DNA of 64,000 nucleotides from an uncultured Chloracidobacterium sp. (GCA_936914845.1 CAKZGE010000017.1:1-64000), one strand, 5' to 3'. Positions 33,075 through 41,498 are shown, counted from the stretch's first letter. Numbers and translations are program-made. Notes: a model not told the origin generated them from the sequence alone.

Positions 33075-33329
33075 CTACTTTGCGGGGCCTTTCTTAATTG
33101 GTTCATGAGCATTCATCTCTAGGAAATCGGTTAAATGCCGGCCTAGATAACGATATCGCCCACCAACCACAACAAAGCCGATCTTTCCCGCCCGCCGCAA
33201 TCTTTGCAGCGTTAGAGGTTTAATCTGTAATTCATCGGCCGCTTCTATCTCCGAATAATGCTTCGGCTCAATTTTTAATCGTTCGAGCTGCTCACGAATG
33301 GCCCGAAGCTCTATCTCAATCCCATTCAT
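33075..33329 (-). CDS. Small HTH (excisionase/MerR-type) protein
   Basis: 84 residues. After a coiled N-terminus comes HYSEIEAADELQIKPLTLQRLRRAGKIGFVVVGGRYRYLGRHLTDFL, a helix-turn-helix with a wing as in excisionase and HTH_17 proteins ('tv.rl...G.ip..k.g...r....dl..fl'). It is the second early gene after the cro-like gene. Possible excisionase or plasmid-type regulator. Confidence 0.7.
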   Translation of the reverse strand: MNGIEIELRAIREQLERLKIEPKHYSEIEAADELQIKPLTLQRLRRAGKIGFVVVGGRYRYLGRHLTDFLEMNAHEPIKKGPAK

Positions 33330-33565
33330 GCGGCAACATATTCCTCCTTTCGAATCTCCGTAATATCAGTTAAGGTTAATCCCAAAACATCGCCAATGCG
33401 CTTAAGCGTATTAATGCCCGGATTAATGCATGCATCCCGCTCAATAGAACTAATAGTCGCTTTGCTTATGCCGGATGCTTTAGATACCTCATCGATCGTT
33501 AATCTCAAGATCGCTCTTTTTGATCGAATCAGATCACTTCGATATACAATTTCCTCTCCACACAT
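33326..33565 (-). CDS. Cro-like XRE regulator
   Basis: 79 residues, mostly one HTH: LIRSKRAILRLTIDEVSKASGISKATISSIERDACINPGINTLKRIGDVLGLTLTDI. It is the first gene of the leftward early operon and faces the rightward repressor gene across a 140-bp spacer with a palindromic operator. This is the position of Cro. The 4-bp overlap with the next gene suggests coupling. Confidence 0.8.
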   Translation of the reverse strand: MCGEEIVYRSDLIRSKRAILRLTIDEVSKASGISKATISSIERDACINPGINTLKRIGDVLGLTLTDITEIRKEEYVAA

Positions 33566-33638
33566 AATAGGGCTTGTCCACTCTCCTTATTTGTTTTGTC
33601 TTATATAGTAAACATATAAAGATTATTTTTGCAAGCCC

Positions 33639-33658
33639 AAACATACTTAATTATGTTT
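33639..33658. promoter_or_regulatory. Palindromic operator candidate
   Basis: AAACATA, spacer CTTAAT, TATGTTT make a 20-bp perfect inverted repeat between the cro-like and cI-like genes. A weaker half-site AAACATA recurs at 33610-33616. The region is AT-rich and should hold the divergent promoters. Confidence 0.7.
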
Positions 33659-33705
33659 TTTGTCTAGTATTTTGAGCTGGTTTATGGTATTTTGCTAAGC
33701 GGAAT

Positions 33706-34074
33706 ATGGAAAACGAACTAGGGAAATTCTTAAGAAAAAGACGACTAGAGTTAGGGTTAACCACGCGACAAGTGGCAGAAAAAGCTTGCGTCAGTAACGC
33801 TTATATTTCTGTCCTTGAGCGCGGTGGGCGAATTAATCCATCAAGAAATACTTTGAAAAATCTTGCTCGTGGTTATGATATTCCAGAAACGGAATTGTAT
33901 CAAATTGCTTTTGGTTTTGAAGTAGAACCCGAGAAGATTGTTCACGAGAAACTTGCTCGGATTGGTTTTGGTTATCGAGGTATGCCGGAACCGAAGAAAA
34001 AGAAGCTGGATGCTTTGATCGACCTAGTCGAACGTGAAATGCAGCGATTAAAAAATGAGAAAGAGGAAGAATAA
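33706..34074 (+). CDS. cI-like XRE repressor
   Basis: 122 residues. A HTH lies at residues 6-60: LGKFLRKRRLELGLTTRQVAEKACVSNAYISVLERGGRINPSRNTLKNLARGYDI, followed by a helical end with a Lys/Glu-rich tail. It is first in the rightward lysogeny operon and 6 bp ahead of an ImmA-type protease. There is no LexA-like self-cleavage domain, so induction is likely by the separate protease. Confidence 0.8.
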   Translation: MENELGKFLRKRRLELGLTTRQVAEKACVSNAYISVLERGGRINPSRNTLKNLARGYDIPETELYQIAFGFEVEPEKIVHEKLARIGFGYRGMPEPKKKKLDALIDLVEREMQRLKNEKEEE

Positions 34075-34079
34075 ATCGA

Positions 34080-34520
34080 ATGTTTCTCCCAGACCTTGCC
34101 CGCGATATTTTCCCTGATTGGAATATTAGACCACAAACCTATATTGACTGTAAGGAATACTGTGATCGCCATCAGATCTGGTTGATCTGGTGTGATGATG
34201 AACACGAAGAATATGGATGTTACATGGTATCAACGGACGGTCAGGAGATTATTGTTCTGAATAAAAACCTCGATCCCATTATGCTTCTATGGGTATTCCT
34301 ACATGAGATATTCCATCGAAGAGCCCATTATCCAAACACTTCGCATTTTAGTCCTCAAATGAATTGTAAAAACGATGCTGAAGCCAATGATTTTGCAGCT
34401 GCTGCAATGATGCCACGACCATTGATAGAAGGGGAAGATATGGAAACATTGATCAATCTATATCAATTTCCAAGCCAACTAGTTCAAATTCGTAAAATGA
34501 TGGCAGACCGAGGATTATAG
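34080..34520 (+). CDS. ImmA/IrrE-family metallopeptidase
   Basis: 146 residues with the zinc motif HEIFH (residues 78-82) and the downstream AEANDFAAAAMMPRPLI, in which Glu completes the gluzincin site. Such proteases cut the neighbouring XRE repressor, as ImmA does with ImmR in ICEBs1. The start is 6 bp after the repressor stop and the gene ends 3 bp before the integrase, so they form one operon. It probably controls induction. Confidence 0.85.
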   Translation: MFLPDLARDIFPDWNIRPQTYIDCKEYCDRHQIWLIWCDDEHEEYGCYMVSTDGQEIIVLNKNLDPIMLLWVFLHEIFHRRAHYPNTSHFSPQMNCKNDAEANDFAAAAMMPRPLIEGEDMETLINLYQFPSQLVQIRKMMADRGL

Positions 34521-34522
34521 AA

Positions 34523-35827
34523 ATGGAAAGAAAAGATTCTCGCGATCCCGATGGATCAATCTTCAAAAAGATAATCGAAAGAAAACTTGGTAATGGTCGT
34601 ACTCGAAAAGAAACCGTCTATGTTGCTCGTGTGCGCCAGAATCAATACGGACCAGACGGCCGTTTAATTAAGCATTGGGAGCGTAAGAAACAGGTTAATA
34701 GCTATAATGAGGCAGTTATTGTTAGGCGACATTTGAGGGATGAGATCAATGCTGCAATCGAAGCCGAAGAAAAAGCAAAGAAACCTGATAAATATCTCTT
34801 TTACGATCTGATTGATTTCTATCAAAGCAAATATGTTAAACCAGCAAAATTTGTTAACGGCAAAAAGATTGAAGGACAAAAATCCAATATCAAAGAAACG
34901 ATTACCTTACTTAATAATTTTAAGGAGTATTTCGGAAATATTAATCTCCATGATCTGACCTATGATCAAATCTTCGCATATAAAGAAAAACTTCTTACAG
35001 AACCTTATATCATTCAGATAAGGCGAAAGAGGGATGAGCCGGGTAGCGGTAAATATCGGGAAGATATCCGATATCGTAAACCGGCAACCGCCCATAGATA
35101 TTTAGCTAAACTACGGAGAATATTAAATATTGGCCGGCAACATGGTTTTTTGGAAATGAATCCATTTAACCAGGGTGATCCGTTAATAGTCGCTTCGATT
35201 GAAGAAGTGCGCGATCGTTATTGTAGCTTCGAAGAAGAACAGGCTATCTACGCTCAATGCACAGGACGGCGAACCCATTTACGCAGTGTGGTTACATTAG
35301 CCATTGATACTTTCCTCCGTGAAAATGAGCTTTTATCACTTAAAGGATCTGATATCGATATCAAGGAGCGAGTTATTCGAGTAAGGGAAGAGAATGCAAA
35401 AAGCATTAAAATGCGCGATATACCTTTGACTGATCGAGCTATCGAAATTATACAAATCTTAAAAGATGGTAAGACCGAGGAAGATTGGCGAACCAATTTA
35501 ATATTCGAAATTGCGAGTGTAAAATCGGCCTGGTATACAGCATTAAAAAAAGCAGGGATCAAAGGCCTTCATTTTCATGATCTAAGGGGTACAGGAATAA
35601 CGCGAATGCTTGATGCTGGTGTACCAGCGGATATAGTTATGAAGTTCTCGGGGCATGATCAATATGAAACTTTTAAGAAATATATCAAGCGGGATACTTT
35701 ATTGATTCAGAAGGCAGCCGATGCTATGAATAGGCATTTTGCAGAATTATCCGACAGCTCCAAAGGACTTGCTAAGGGACTTGCTAAGGGACTTAATACA
35801 AAAGCCACCCGGCTAAGAGTGGCTTAA
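34523..35827 (+). CDS. int: Tyrosine site-specific integrase
   Basis: 434 residues. N-terminal arm-binding and core-binding parts (to about residue 195), then the catalytic domain with RENELLSLKGSDID (Arg I), HFHDLRGTG (HxxR, Arg II), GHDQYETFKKYI (GH and the Tyr nucleophile). The C-terminus has an unusual tandem GLAKGLAKGL run from 12-bp repeats (35765-35798). The gene ends 14 bp from the tRNA-Arg 3' end, and its last codons contain the tRNA terminator on the other strand. It should recombine into the tRNA 3' end. Confidence 0.92.
   Translation: MERKDSRDPDGSIFKKIIERKLGNGRTRKETVYVARVRQNQYGPDGRLIKHWERKKQVNSYNEAVIVRRHLRDEINAAIEAEEKAKKPDKYLFYDLIDFYQSKYVKPAKFVNGKKIEGQKSNIKETITLLNNFKEYFGNINLHDLTYDQIFAYKEKLLTEPYIIQIRRKRDEPGSGKYREDIRYRKPATAHRYLAKLRRILNIGRQHGFLEMNPFNQGDPLIVASIEEVRDRYCSFEEEQAIYAQCTGRRTHLRSVVTLAIDTFLRENELLSLKGSDIDIKERVIRVREENAKSIKMRDIPLTDRAIEIIQILKDGKTEEDWRTNLIFEIASVKSAWYTALKKAGIKGLHFHDLRGTGITRMLDAGVPADIVMKFSGHDQYETFKKYIKRDTLLIQKAADAMNRHFAELSDSSKGLAKGLAKGLNTKATRLRVA
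35798..35825 (-). terminator. Terminator of tRNA-Arg inside the integrase 3' end
   Basis: On the minus strand AAGCCAC and GTGGCTT pair across a 10-nt loop and are followed by TTTTG, giving an intrinsic terminator 17 nt after the tRNA. The same DNA codes the last residues of the integrase on the plus strand. Confidence 0.7.
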
Positions 35828-35841
35828 GTTATTGAAAAGAT

Positions 35842-35918
35842 TGGTACACCCGGCAGGATTCGAACCTGCGACCCTCTGATTCGAAGTCAGATACTCTATC
35901 CAGCTGAGCTACGAGTGC
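35842..35918 (-). tRNA. tRNA-Arg, anticodon TCG
   Basis: 77 nt including encoded CCA. The acceptor stem is GCACTCG with CGGGTGT, the D arm GCTC/GAGT, the anticodon loop CTTCGAA (TCG, reads CGA), and the T loop TTCGAAT with stem GCAGG/CCTGC. It is the likely integration target of the adjacent prophage. Confidence 0.95.
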
Positions 35919-35975
35919 GTCCGATTCAAATTGTACGGCGAAGCGGACAGCTTTGCAAACGGCTTTCGCGAAAGC

Positions 35976-36344
35976 CTAGTTCTCGGCTCCGAACGTAAGC
36001 CATCTAATTCGCCACGATCTCCCGCTTTTGAATGTATCGAACGCCACGGACAAGGTAGCGTCGTCTGCATCACGAAAAATGCATTGCATCAATCCTTTTT
36101 GCGTTTCAGATTCATCATTGCAGCCGCTGAATTTCCACGTCGGCTGAAATCTTGTCCCGAAAAGCTTGTTAACCGCTTTTGCGTCTGCAACGCTGCGGGC
36201 CTTTTTGCGATCCTTTGTCTTCCATGCCGAATACAACGTTTTAGCTGCCGATTCGGCAGAACCGCCGCGGGTCTGCGCCGCAACTGTTCCGACCGAAAAT
36301 ATCAACGCAGCCATCGCCGCACATATTAATTTCAATTTCATCAT
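35976..36344 (-). CDS. Small secreted protein, unknown function
   Basis: 122 residues. It opens with a typical signal peptide (KLKLICAAMAALIFSVGTVAAQT) cleaved after AQ, giving a periplasmic or exported protein of about 98 residues. The mature part has two Cys about 27 residues apart that may form a disulfide and a beta-rich end (SVAFDTFKSGRSWRIRWLTFG), resembling NTF2-like or lipocalin-like folds. GAGG stands before ATGATG. Likely host gene, first outside the prophage. Confidence 0.65.
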   Translation of the reverse strand: MMKLKLICAAMAALIFSVGTVAAQTRGGSAESAAKTLYSAWKTKDRKKARSVADAKAVNKLFGTRFQPTWKFSGCNDESETQKGLMQCIFRDADDATLSVAFDTFKSGRSWRIRWLTFGAEN

Positions 36345-36365
36345 CTCGCCTCGTTTAATTTTCTA

Positions 36366-37298
36366 TTAAATATCTGGAACCCAAAATGTCTGGCTTTCGG
36401 CACTCGTCTTTTTAAGCCCAAGGCCGGACAGCTCGCCTTCTTTTACGCCGAGAAAAGTGAAATGCGGCATATCGGAAACTACCGTTTGAAACCATCCGTG
36501 CCTCGCCAAGATCTCTCGAACCTTTGCATTGGAAAATTCGCTTACGTCCAGAGCTAACATAGAAAGATGCTGCGAAGTTCCGGGCGGAGCTACCGAATAC
36601 ATGATCGATTTGGAAAGATCTTTGGCAAAGAATACTCCGGTTTCTTCTAGTTTCAATACCTCTGAAACCTGCTCAAATGGCGGCATCGCCTTGATCTTCG
36701 CTGCCTGCTCCGCCGTTATCTTGCCCTTTCCCTGCCAATGCACGAGAGCCGGATCAACGCGGCCTTTCCAAAGCTCGATCGTCTCGTTGTAGGTCCGTTT
36801 GGCCGAGTCTTGCCCGCGCGGGGTTATCGTAAGGTTCTGCTGTTTTGCTTCGGCAATGGCTGAACGCAAGCCGTCCATCGCCGCCGTTTGAAGCGTCAGG
36901 TTAAAATTGCCGATCTTTTCAGACGAGGTCTGTAAACTAGACTGAAAAGCCGAAACCTCCGTTTCGTCCCTAAAAACAATTCGGTCAGGCGGAGTAGCTC
37001 CGCCGCGCGCCAGAAAGACCGCACCGTATTCTTTCAGGATCTTTCGCTGTACATCATCGGTCGGCTGTTTGAATCCCGCGGGCAGGTTCGCCATAAAGCC
37101 CGCTGCGGGCGGTCGGTCGTTCATATTTGAATTGGTGTTCGAATTCGAAAGGTTGGCCTTGTTGACGGCCGGTTTGGTTGAAACATTCTCGCCGGGACCA
37201 TAATTGGCACTTGTTCCGCCGCTCCGCGTTTCTCGCGGCGACCAGCAACCGGCCAATAAAAGAGCCGCTATCGGGAATATGATCTTTACATTTCGCAT
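36366..37298 (-). CDS. Lipoprotein with VanY-like (M15) peptidase motif
   Basis: 310 residues from ATG 37298; longer readings are rejected because the upstream part has no signal peptide and runs into the neighbour. It begins MRNVKIIFPIAALLLAGC, a lipoprotein signal. The C-terminal domain holds the D-Ala-D-Ala carboxypeptidase-type zinc residues in GTSQHLSMLALDV (His, Asp) and DMPHFTFLG (His), and resembles the next-but-one gene strongly. Likely acts on peptidoglycan in the periplasm. It sits in a small operon with a zinc-ribbon SH3 protein. Confidence 0.75.
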   Translation of the reverse strand: MRNVKIIFPIAALLLAGCWSPRETRSGGTSANYGPGENVSTKPAVNKANLSNSNTNSNMNDRPPAAGFMANLPAGFKQPTDDVQRKILKEYGAVFLARGGATPPDRIVFRDETEVSAFQSSLQTSSEKIGNFNLTLQTAAMDGLRSAIAEAKQQNLTITPRGQDSAKRTYNETIELWKGRVDPALVHWQGKGKITAEQAAKIKAMPPFEQVSEVLKLEETGVFFAKDLSKSIMYSVAPPGTSQHLSMLALDVSEFSNAKVREILARHGWFQTVVSDMPHFTFLGVKEGELSGLGLKKTSAESQTFWVPDI

Positions 37299-37300
37299 AA

Positions 37301-38320
37301 TTACTTTGTAATGAATGGTGTGAATACCCAGCCGCGTTTGCCGGCCTCCGTTTGAATATATGCCCAATTCGATTCTACTCCGTTCCACATGTCCGTATTG
37401 TCCGAATATCGGATGACGAACACCTTCTGCCCCTTTTTGAGCATGCTCATCTTTTTCGCATCCAGCCCCGGGGCGGCTCGTAAAATAACATCGGACGAAT
37501 TGCAAAATGCAACGGTAGAGCCGACCGGAGCCGAAATGGTCGGCTTTGGAACAGGCGGAGCAGGTGTCGGCGAGGCCGCATTATTGTTGCTGTTCGCACC
37601 GGCGGTATTTTTCATCGGCAACGTGAAGGTTCTCGAATTATCGGCATTTGCGGCCCGAACCGTTCCGGTGATCTCGACCGGCCACAGACGATGTTTACCG
37701 TCATCAAAATAGCCGTTGAAAAGAGCAAAGGCATATTTGCCCGGTTCAAGCCCGCCGGGAAAACGAAGTGTCTTAACGGCCGGATTCCCTTCGGCCGGGA
37801 CCGCCTGAAATTCAAAATTCGTTATCTCGCCGCCCGGTTTGATCGAATCCACTCGCACCAGTTTTAATTCGCCTAAGGGTATGTCGTTGCCATCCGAATA
37901 AAGCACAAAATCTTCACCCGCGGTTGAGATCTGCCCAAGCTTTTTATCGACATCGGTTAGATCGGCAACTTCCACCTTTCGCAGTTCGGTCAGGGTATTC
38001 CCTTTCGCGGCAAATAAGCCGAGATGGTCCGGCATTGTCCCAATGGTCGATACACTACTGGTGCTGGTCATCAAAAAGAAGACCCCCAATCCGGCCCCCA
38101 CCGCCAATATTGCTGCTAAACCGAGGATACCGAAGATCAGCAGCTTTCTGCCTCGACCCTGTTGAGGCTGCGGGTGAAACGTCGGCGGCCCTTCAACCTG
38201 TTGCGGAAAGACCGTTGCCACTGATGGCGATGTGTCGGCCGTTGTAGTTAGCGTTGTGCCGCAGTTAACGCAGAACACATATTCGCTATCGTTAGCTGTA
38301 TTGCATTTAGGACAGATCAT
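37301..38320 (-). CDS. Membrane protein: zinc ribbon, TM segment, SH3-like domain
   Basis: 339 residues. The N-terminus is a zinc ribbon (MICPKCNTANDSEYVFCVNCGTTL), then a Pro/Gln linker, a membrane helix (LLIFGILGLAAILAVGAGLGVFFLM), an extracytoplasmic beta part and a C-terminal bacterial SH3 domain (LRAAPGLDAKKMSMLKKGQKVFVI ... NWAYIQTEAGKRGWVF), which usually binds cell wall. It lies between two M15-like peptidase genes with 2-3 bp gaps, so it may help localise them. Confidence 0.75.
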   Translation of the reverse strand: MICPKCNTANDSEYVFCVNCGTTLTTTADTSPSVATVFPQQVEGPPTFHPQPQQGRGRKLLIFGILGLAAILAVGAGLGVFFLMTSTSSVSTIGTMPDHLGLFAAKGNTLTELRKVEVADLTDVDKKLGQISTAGEDFVLYSDGNDIPLGELKLVRVDSIKPGGEITNFEFQAVPAEGNPAVKTLRFPGGLEPGKYAFALFNGYFDDGKHRLWPVEITGTVRAANADNSRTFTLPMKNTAGANSNNNAASPTPAPPVPKPTISAPVGSTVAFCNSSDVILRAAPGLDAKKMSMLKKGQKVFVIRYSDNTDMWNGVESNWAYIQTEAGKRGWVFTPFITK

Positions 38321-38323
38321 AGA

Positions 38324-39184
38324 TCAAATATTTGGCACCCAGAACAAAAATCCGCCTTGACGAAAAGGCCGCAGCCCGCGTTTCGGAAGCTCAGTTTCCG
38401 GATATCCGAGAAAAGTAAAATGCGGCAGATCATTAGCAATTGTCTGATACCACCCATGGTCGTTAAGGATCTTTCGCACGTTGGCATTAGCAAATTGCTC
38501 GACATCAAGAGCCAGCATCGCTAAATGTTGTGACGTACCGGGCGCAGCCACCGATGAAAAGATCGTGCGGGAAAAATTAGTATTGAAATAAAGGCCCTCG
38601 GCCTCCCATCCCATCACGGTGACGACTTGTTGGTGCGTCTCTGCGGTCCGTGCAGCATCTGCCTCCGCCGCAGATATTTTTTTGCGGGCGACCCAATGTT
38701 TCAGAGCCGGTTCAAACCGCGAGTTCCATATCCTTACCGTACTTTCGTAACTGCGCCTTGAAGCCGTTGCCCCGCCTCGCGGCGAAATATCCAGACCGTT
38801 CTGCCGAGCCTTTTTCCGCGCCGCCAAAAGTGCTTCCATAGCCGCCGTCTGCAACTGCACCGATGTGCTTCCGATATTCGCCGTTGTGCTTTGGATGGAA
38901 TTTTGAAACGCGGAAACATCGGTTTCGTCAATAAATACACAACGGATCGGAAACTTCACTTGCTCGGTCGAGACAAACATTGCACCGTACTCCGCAAATA
39001 CACGACGAGCGACGGCATCGCTGTCAACCGGGCAAACCCTCGCAAGCGATGTTCCGCTGGCGGCTAATCGCATTTCGACCAGCGGTCGAAATGCGACCGG
39101 CGAATATGTTTGAGCTTCCGCCGGCATCATCGCCGCAATTATGGAAGCTATCCCTGCAAAGATCCATTTGATCCTTCGATTCAT
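38324..39184 (-). CDS. Exported VanY-like (M15) peptidase, paralogue
   Basis: 286 residues. A signal peptide (WIFAGIASIIAAMMPAEAQT) is followed by a helical region and the M15-type zinc motif GTSQHLAMLALDVEQF and NDLPHFTFLG. It is a close paralogue of the protein two genes away: VFIDETDVSAFQNSIQ matches VFRDETEVSAFQSSLQ there. It lacks a lipobox, so it may be soluble in the periplasm. Overlaps the next upstream gene by 4 bp. Confidence 0.75.
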   Translation of the reverse strand: MNRRIKWIFAGIASIIAAMMPAEAQTYSPVAFRPLVEMRLAASGTSLARVCPVDSDAVARRVFAEYGAMFVSTEQVKFPIRCVFIDETDVSAFQNSIQSTTANIGSTSVQLQTAAMEALLAARKKARQNGLDISPRGGATASRRSYESTVRIWNSRFEPALKHWVARKKISAAEADAARTAETHQQVVTVMGWEAEGLYFNTNFSRTIFSSVAAPGTSQHLAMLALDVEQFANANVRKILNDHGWYQTIANDLPHFTFLGYPETELPKRGLRPFRQGGFLFWVPNI

Positions 39185-39576
39185 TGAGTTTTCAGTCTCT
39201 CCATTTCTTCGTGGGCGTTTTTGGCTAATTGCAGATACTCATTCCGGATCTTATTCAGCTGCTTTTCATCCAGTTCTTCCAGATCAAGCATTTCATTTCG
39301 AGCCCCTTCGACTGCCCTGATCAATTCGTCTAATTTTATCTGCAAAGCTTCCGTATCTCGATTTTGAGTGTTTTGGATCAAAAACACCATCAAAAAAGTT
39401 ATGATAGTCGTGCTGGTATTCACTATCAATTGCCACGTGTCGCTAAAACCGAACATCGGCCCAGACAATGCCCAGCCAACGATCAGCAGCACCGCAATGA
39501 TAAAGCTTATCGGCTTTCCGCTCGCCGCCGCCGTTGCTTTTGCGAACTGTGTAAAGATACTGTTATTGTCCGGCAT
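39181..39576 (-). CDS. Low-affinity iron permease family-like membrane protein
   Basis: 131 residues with two membrane helices (KPISFIIAVLLIVGWALSGPMFGF and WQLIVNTSTTIITFLMVFLIQNTQNRD), then an Asp/Glu-rich cytosolic helix (AVEGARNEMLDLEELDEKQLNK). The 'NT.TTI.TFlmVFLiQ..qnRD' motif is characteristic of the low-affinity iron permease family, whose true role in bacteria is uncertain. It is the first gene of the four-gene cluster with the VanY-like proteins. Confidence 0.8.
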   Translation of the reverse strand: MPDNNSIFTQFAKATAAASGKPISFIIAVLLIVGWALSGPMFGFSDTWQLIVNTSTTIITFLMVFLIQNTQNRDTEALQIKLDELIRAVEGARNEMLDLEELDEKQLNKIRNEYLQLAKNAHEEMERLKTQ

Positions 39577-39597
39577 AAGATACCTCTTATTAGGAAG

Positions 39598-41142
39598 TTA
39601 GTCGACGGGTTGTGCAAGATCCGTCATTTCCCTGACGATATTCTCCATAGCATCCATCGGAGCCTTCATATATACATCGCTCTGAATAAAAGGCACATCA
39701 CGCCGAATACGTTCAAATACGCCTCTGGTCCCGATCCCGAGTTCTTTTTCTGCTCCGATCATCTGCTTTCGCAGATCTACCGCTTGGGCGGAGCAAAAAA
39801 GTTCGAGAGAAAGTATGGTGGAAACATTAGCAGCTATCTGACGAAGCTTTAGTACGGAGGTCACACCCATTGAAACGTGATCCTCAACGTTTGCCGAACT
39901 CGGTATCGTGTCAACGCTTGCCGGATGCGAAAGCACTTTGTTTTCCGTACAGAGAGCCGCTGCCGTATATTGCACGATCATAAATCCTGAATTCAGCCCG
40001 CCGTTGTCCGTTAAAAAGGCCGGCAGAACCCCGGCGTTAGATGCCTCGTCCGTCAAGCGCATGATCCGCCGTTCGGCAATATTGCCGATCTCTGACAAAG
40101 CAATGCTCAGGTAGTCAAAGGCGAGGGCCAGCGGCTCGCCATGGAAATTCCCGCCGGAAATGACCTCGATATTCTCTCCCTCGACGAAGATCAACGGGTT
40201 GTCGGTAACGGCGTTCAGCTCGAGTCCGACCACCCATTCTGCATAGGCGATCGCATCTCGACAGGCACCGTGAACTTGCGGCATGCAACGCAATGTATAT
40301 GCATCCTGAACGTTGGTTGGATCAAACTCGCGGACGAATTCGCTCCCTTCCAGGATGCTCCTTAGATTTGCCGCACATTCTATCTGCCGCGGATGCGGGC
40401 GAAGCGAATGGATCCGCGGATCAAAGGCGGAAAGTGTTCCGTTCAACGCCTCCAGACTCATCGAACCGGCGATGTCCGCAAGCTCCGCGAGCTTATTGCC
40501 GCGGCAGGTCTGGATAAGCCCGACAGCCGTCATTATCGTTGTGCCGTTGGTCAGGGCCAATCCTTCTTTCGCCGCCAGCACAAGCGGCGTCAACCCTGCC
40601 CTGGAAAGGGCCTCTGCACCTGAAACGCATTCACCGCCGATCTCCGCCTCGCCTTCGCCGATCAAAACACAAGCAAAATGTGCCAGCGGGGCCAGATCGC
40701 CGCTCGCTCCAAGACTCCCTTTTTCAGGTATGATCGGGTGGACGCCTCGATTCAGAAGCTCCAATATCATTTCCAATGTCTCCGGCCGAATGCCCGAATG
40801 GCCGCGGGCCAGCGTATTAGCACGGATCAGCATGATCGCCCGAACCGTTGGCGTATCGAACGGATCGCCGACGCCGACCGCGTGGCTGACCACGATATTC
40901 CGCTGCAAAAGCTCTACCTCTTTACGACTGATTATTTTATCTTTGAATGCGCCGAATCCCGTTGTGATACCGTAGGCCGTTTCGCCACGCTCCAATAGGG
41001 TTTCTACCGCCTTCGCACATCTTTCGACCCGCAAATATGCCTCGTTGGCCAAAGACACTCTCGGCCGGCCCGGTTTTCCAAATGCAACGGCCAGCACCTC
41101 TTCGATGGTCAGGTTTTCACCGTCAATGATTATCTCCGTCAT
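39598..41142 (-). CDS. hutH: Histidine ammonia-lyase
   Basis: 514 residues from ATG 41142 (MTEIIIDGENLTIEEV). It removes ammonia from L-histidine to give urocanate, the first step of histidine degradation. The MIO cofactor triad is in GSLGASGDLAPLAH, with YGITTGFGAF and the conserved QDAYTLRCMPQVHG and ISGGNFHGEPLA. Full family length. It follows an NTF2-like gene and hutI on the same strand. Confidence 0.96.
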   Translation of the reverse strand: MTEIIIDGENLTIEEVLAVAFGKPGRPRVSLANEAYLRVERCAKAVETLLERGETAYGITTGFGAFKDKIISRKEVELLQRNIVVSHAVGVGDPFDTPTVRAIMLIRANTLARGHSGIRPETLEMILELLNRGVHPIIPEKGSLGASGDLAPLAHFACVLIGEGEAEIGGECVSGAEALSRAGLTPLVLAAKEGLALTNGTTIMTAVGLIQTCRGNKLAELADIAGSMSLEALNGTLSAFDPRIHSLRPHPRQIECAANLRSILEGSEFVREFDPTNVQDAYTLRCMPQVHGACRDAIAYAEWVVGLELNAVTDNPLIFVEGENIEVISGGNFHGEPLALAFDYLSIALSEIGNIAERRIMRLTDEASNAGVLPAFLTDNGGLNSGFMIVQYTAAALCTENKVLSHPASVDTIPSSANVEDHVSMGVTSVLKLRQIAANVSTILSLELFCSAQAVDLRKQMIGAEKELGIGTRGVFERIRRDVPFIQSDVYMKAPMDAMENIVREMTDLAQPVD

Positions 41143-41150
41143 AAAAAAAT

Positions 41151-41498
41151 TCACGCTTCTGAACGGTGTTGGTACTCGCACCAGTCAGTGATAAGTCCGT
41201 CCTTAAATCTTATCCACACCGTTCCAAAATAATTATAAGTTCCGCGATAGACATACTCGGCACACCCGAGCTGTGCGAATTCGTCAAAAAGGCTTCTTTT
41301 GAATTCACAGAATTGCGGCGTAGCCCCATCTTTTTCAAAAAATGCCGCAAGTTCCGGTTTCCCCGCAAAGCTGTAGTAAACGCCGTCCGTATAGACGATA
41401 TCATCGGCAAAGTATGTAAGCACAGCGTTGTGATCACCCCGTGTCCAGCCCTTTGCCAACCCATTCAAGATGCGATCGTACCCGGCAGTGGTGATCAT
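41151..41498 (-). CDS. SnoaL/NTF2-like small protein between hutI and hutH
   Basis: 115 residues. The pattern GLAKGWTRGDHNAVLTYFADDIVYTDGVYYSFAGKPELAAFFE and later VYRGTYNYFGTVWIRFKDGLITDWCEYQH is a clear NTF2-like cone, typical for small-ligand binding or isomerase-like proteins. It overlaps the hutI stop by 4 bp and is 8 bp from hutH, so it is cotranscribed with the histidine pathway. Its role there is unknown. Confidence 0.8.
   Translation of the reverse strand: MITTAGYDRILNGLAKGWTRGDHNAVLTYFADDIVYTDGVYYSFAGKPELAAFFEKDGATPQFCEFKRSLFDEFAQLGCAEYVYRGTYNYFGTVWIRFKDGLITDWCEYQHRSEA

Larger units (their letters stand above)
2292..35827. mobile_element. Siphovirus-type prophage next to tRNA-Arg(TCG)
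   Basis: The region holds integrase, repressor, cro-like regulator, primase-helicase, endolysin and holin, terminase small and large subunits, portal, MuF-like protein, scaffold, decoration, major capsid, connectors, tail tube, tail chaperones, tape measure and tail-tip proteins in the usual siphovirus order. No sheath or baseplate-wedge genes are seen, which points to a long non-contractile tail. All modules look open, so the prophage may be functional. The right end is set by the integrase stop 14 bp from tRNA-Arg. The left end is uncertain, between 2104 and 2291 or further left, because no direct repeat was found. Confidence 0.92.

Noticed and set aside
33050..33080. Hairpin GGCC..GCAAAG/CTTTGC..GGCC at the end of the HTH gene
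   Set aside because: Its T-run faces the plus strand where no gene ends; kept out as a feature since it may be chance.
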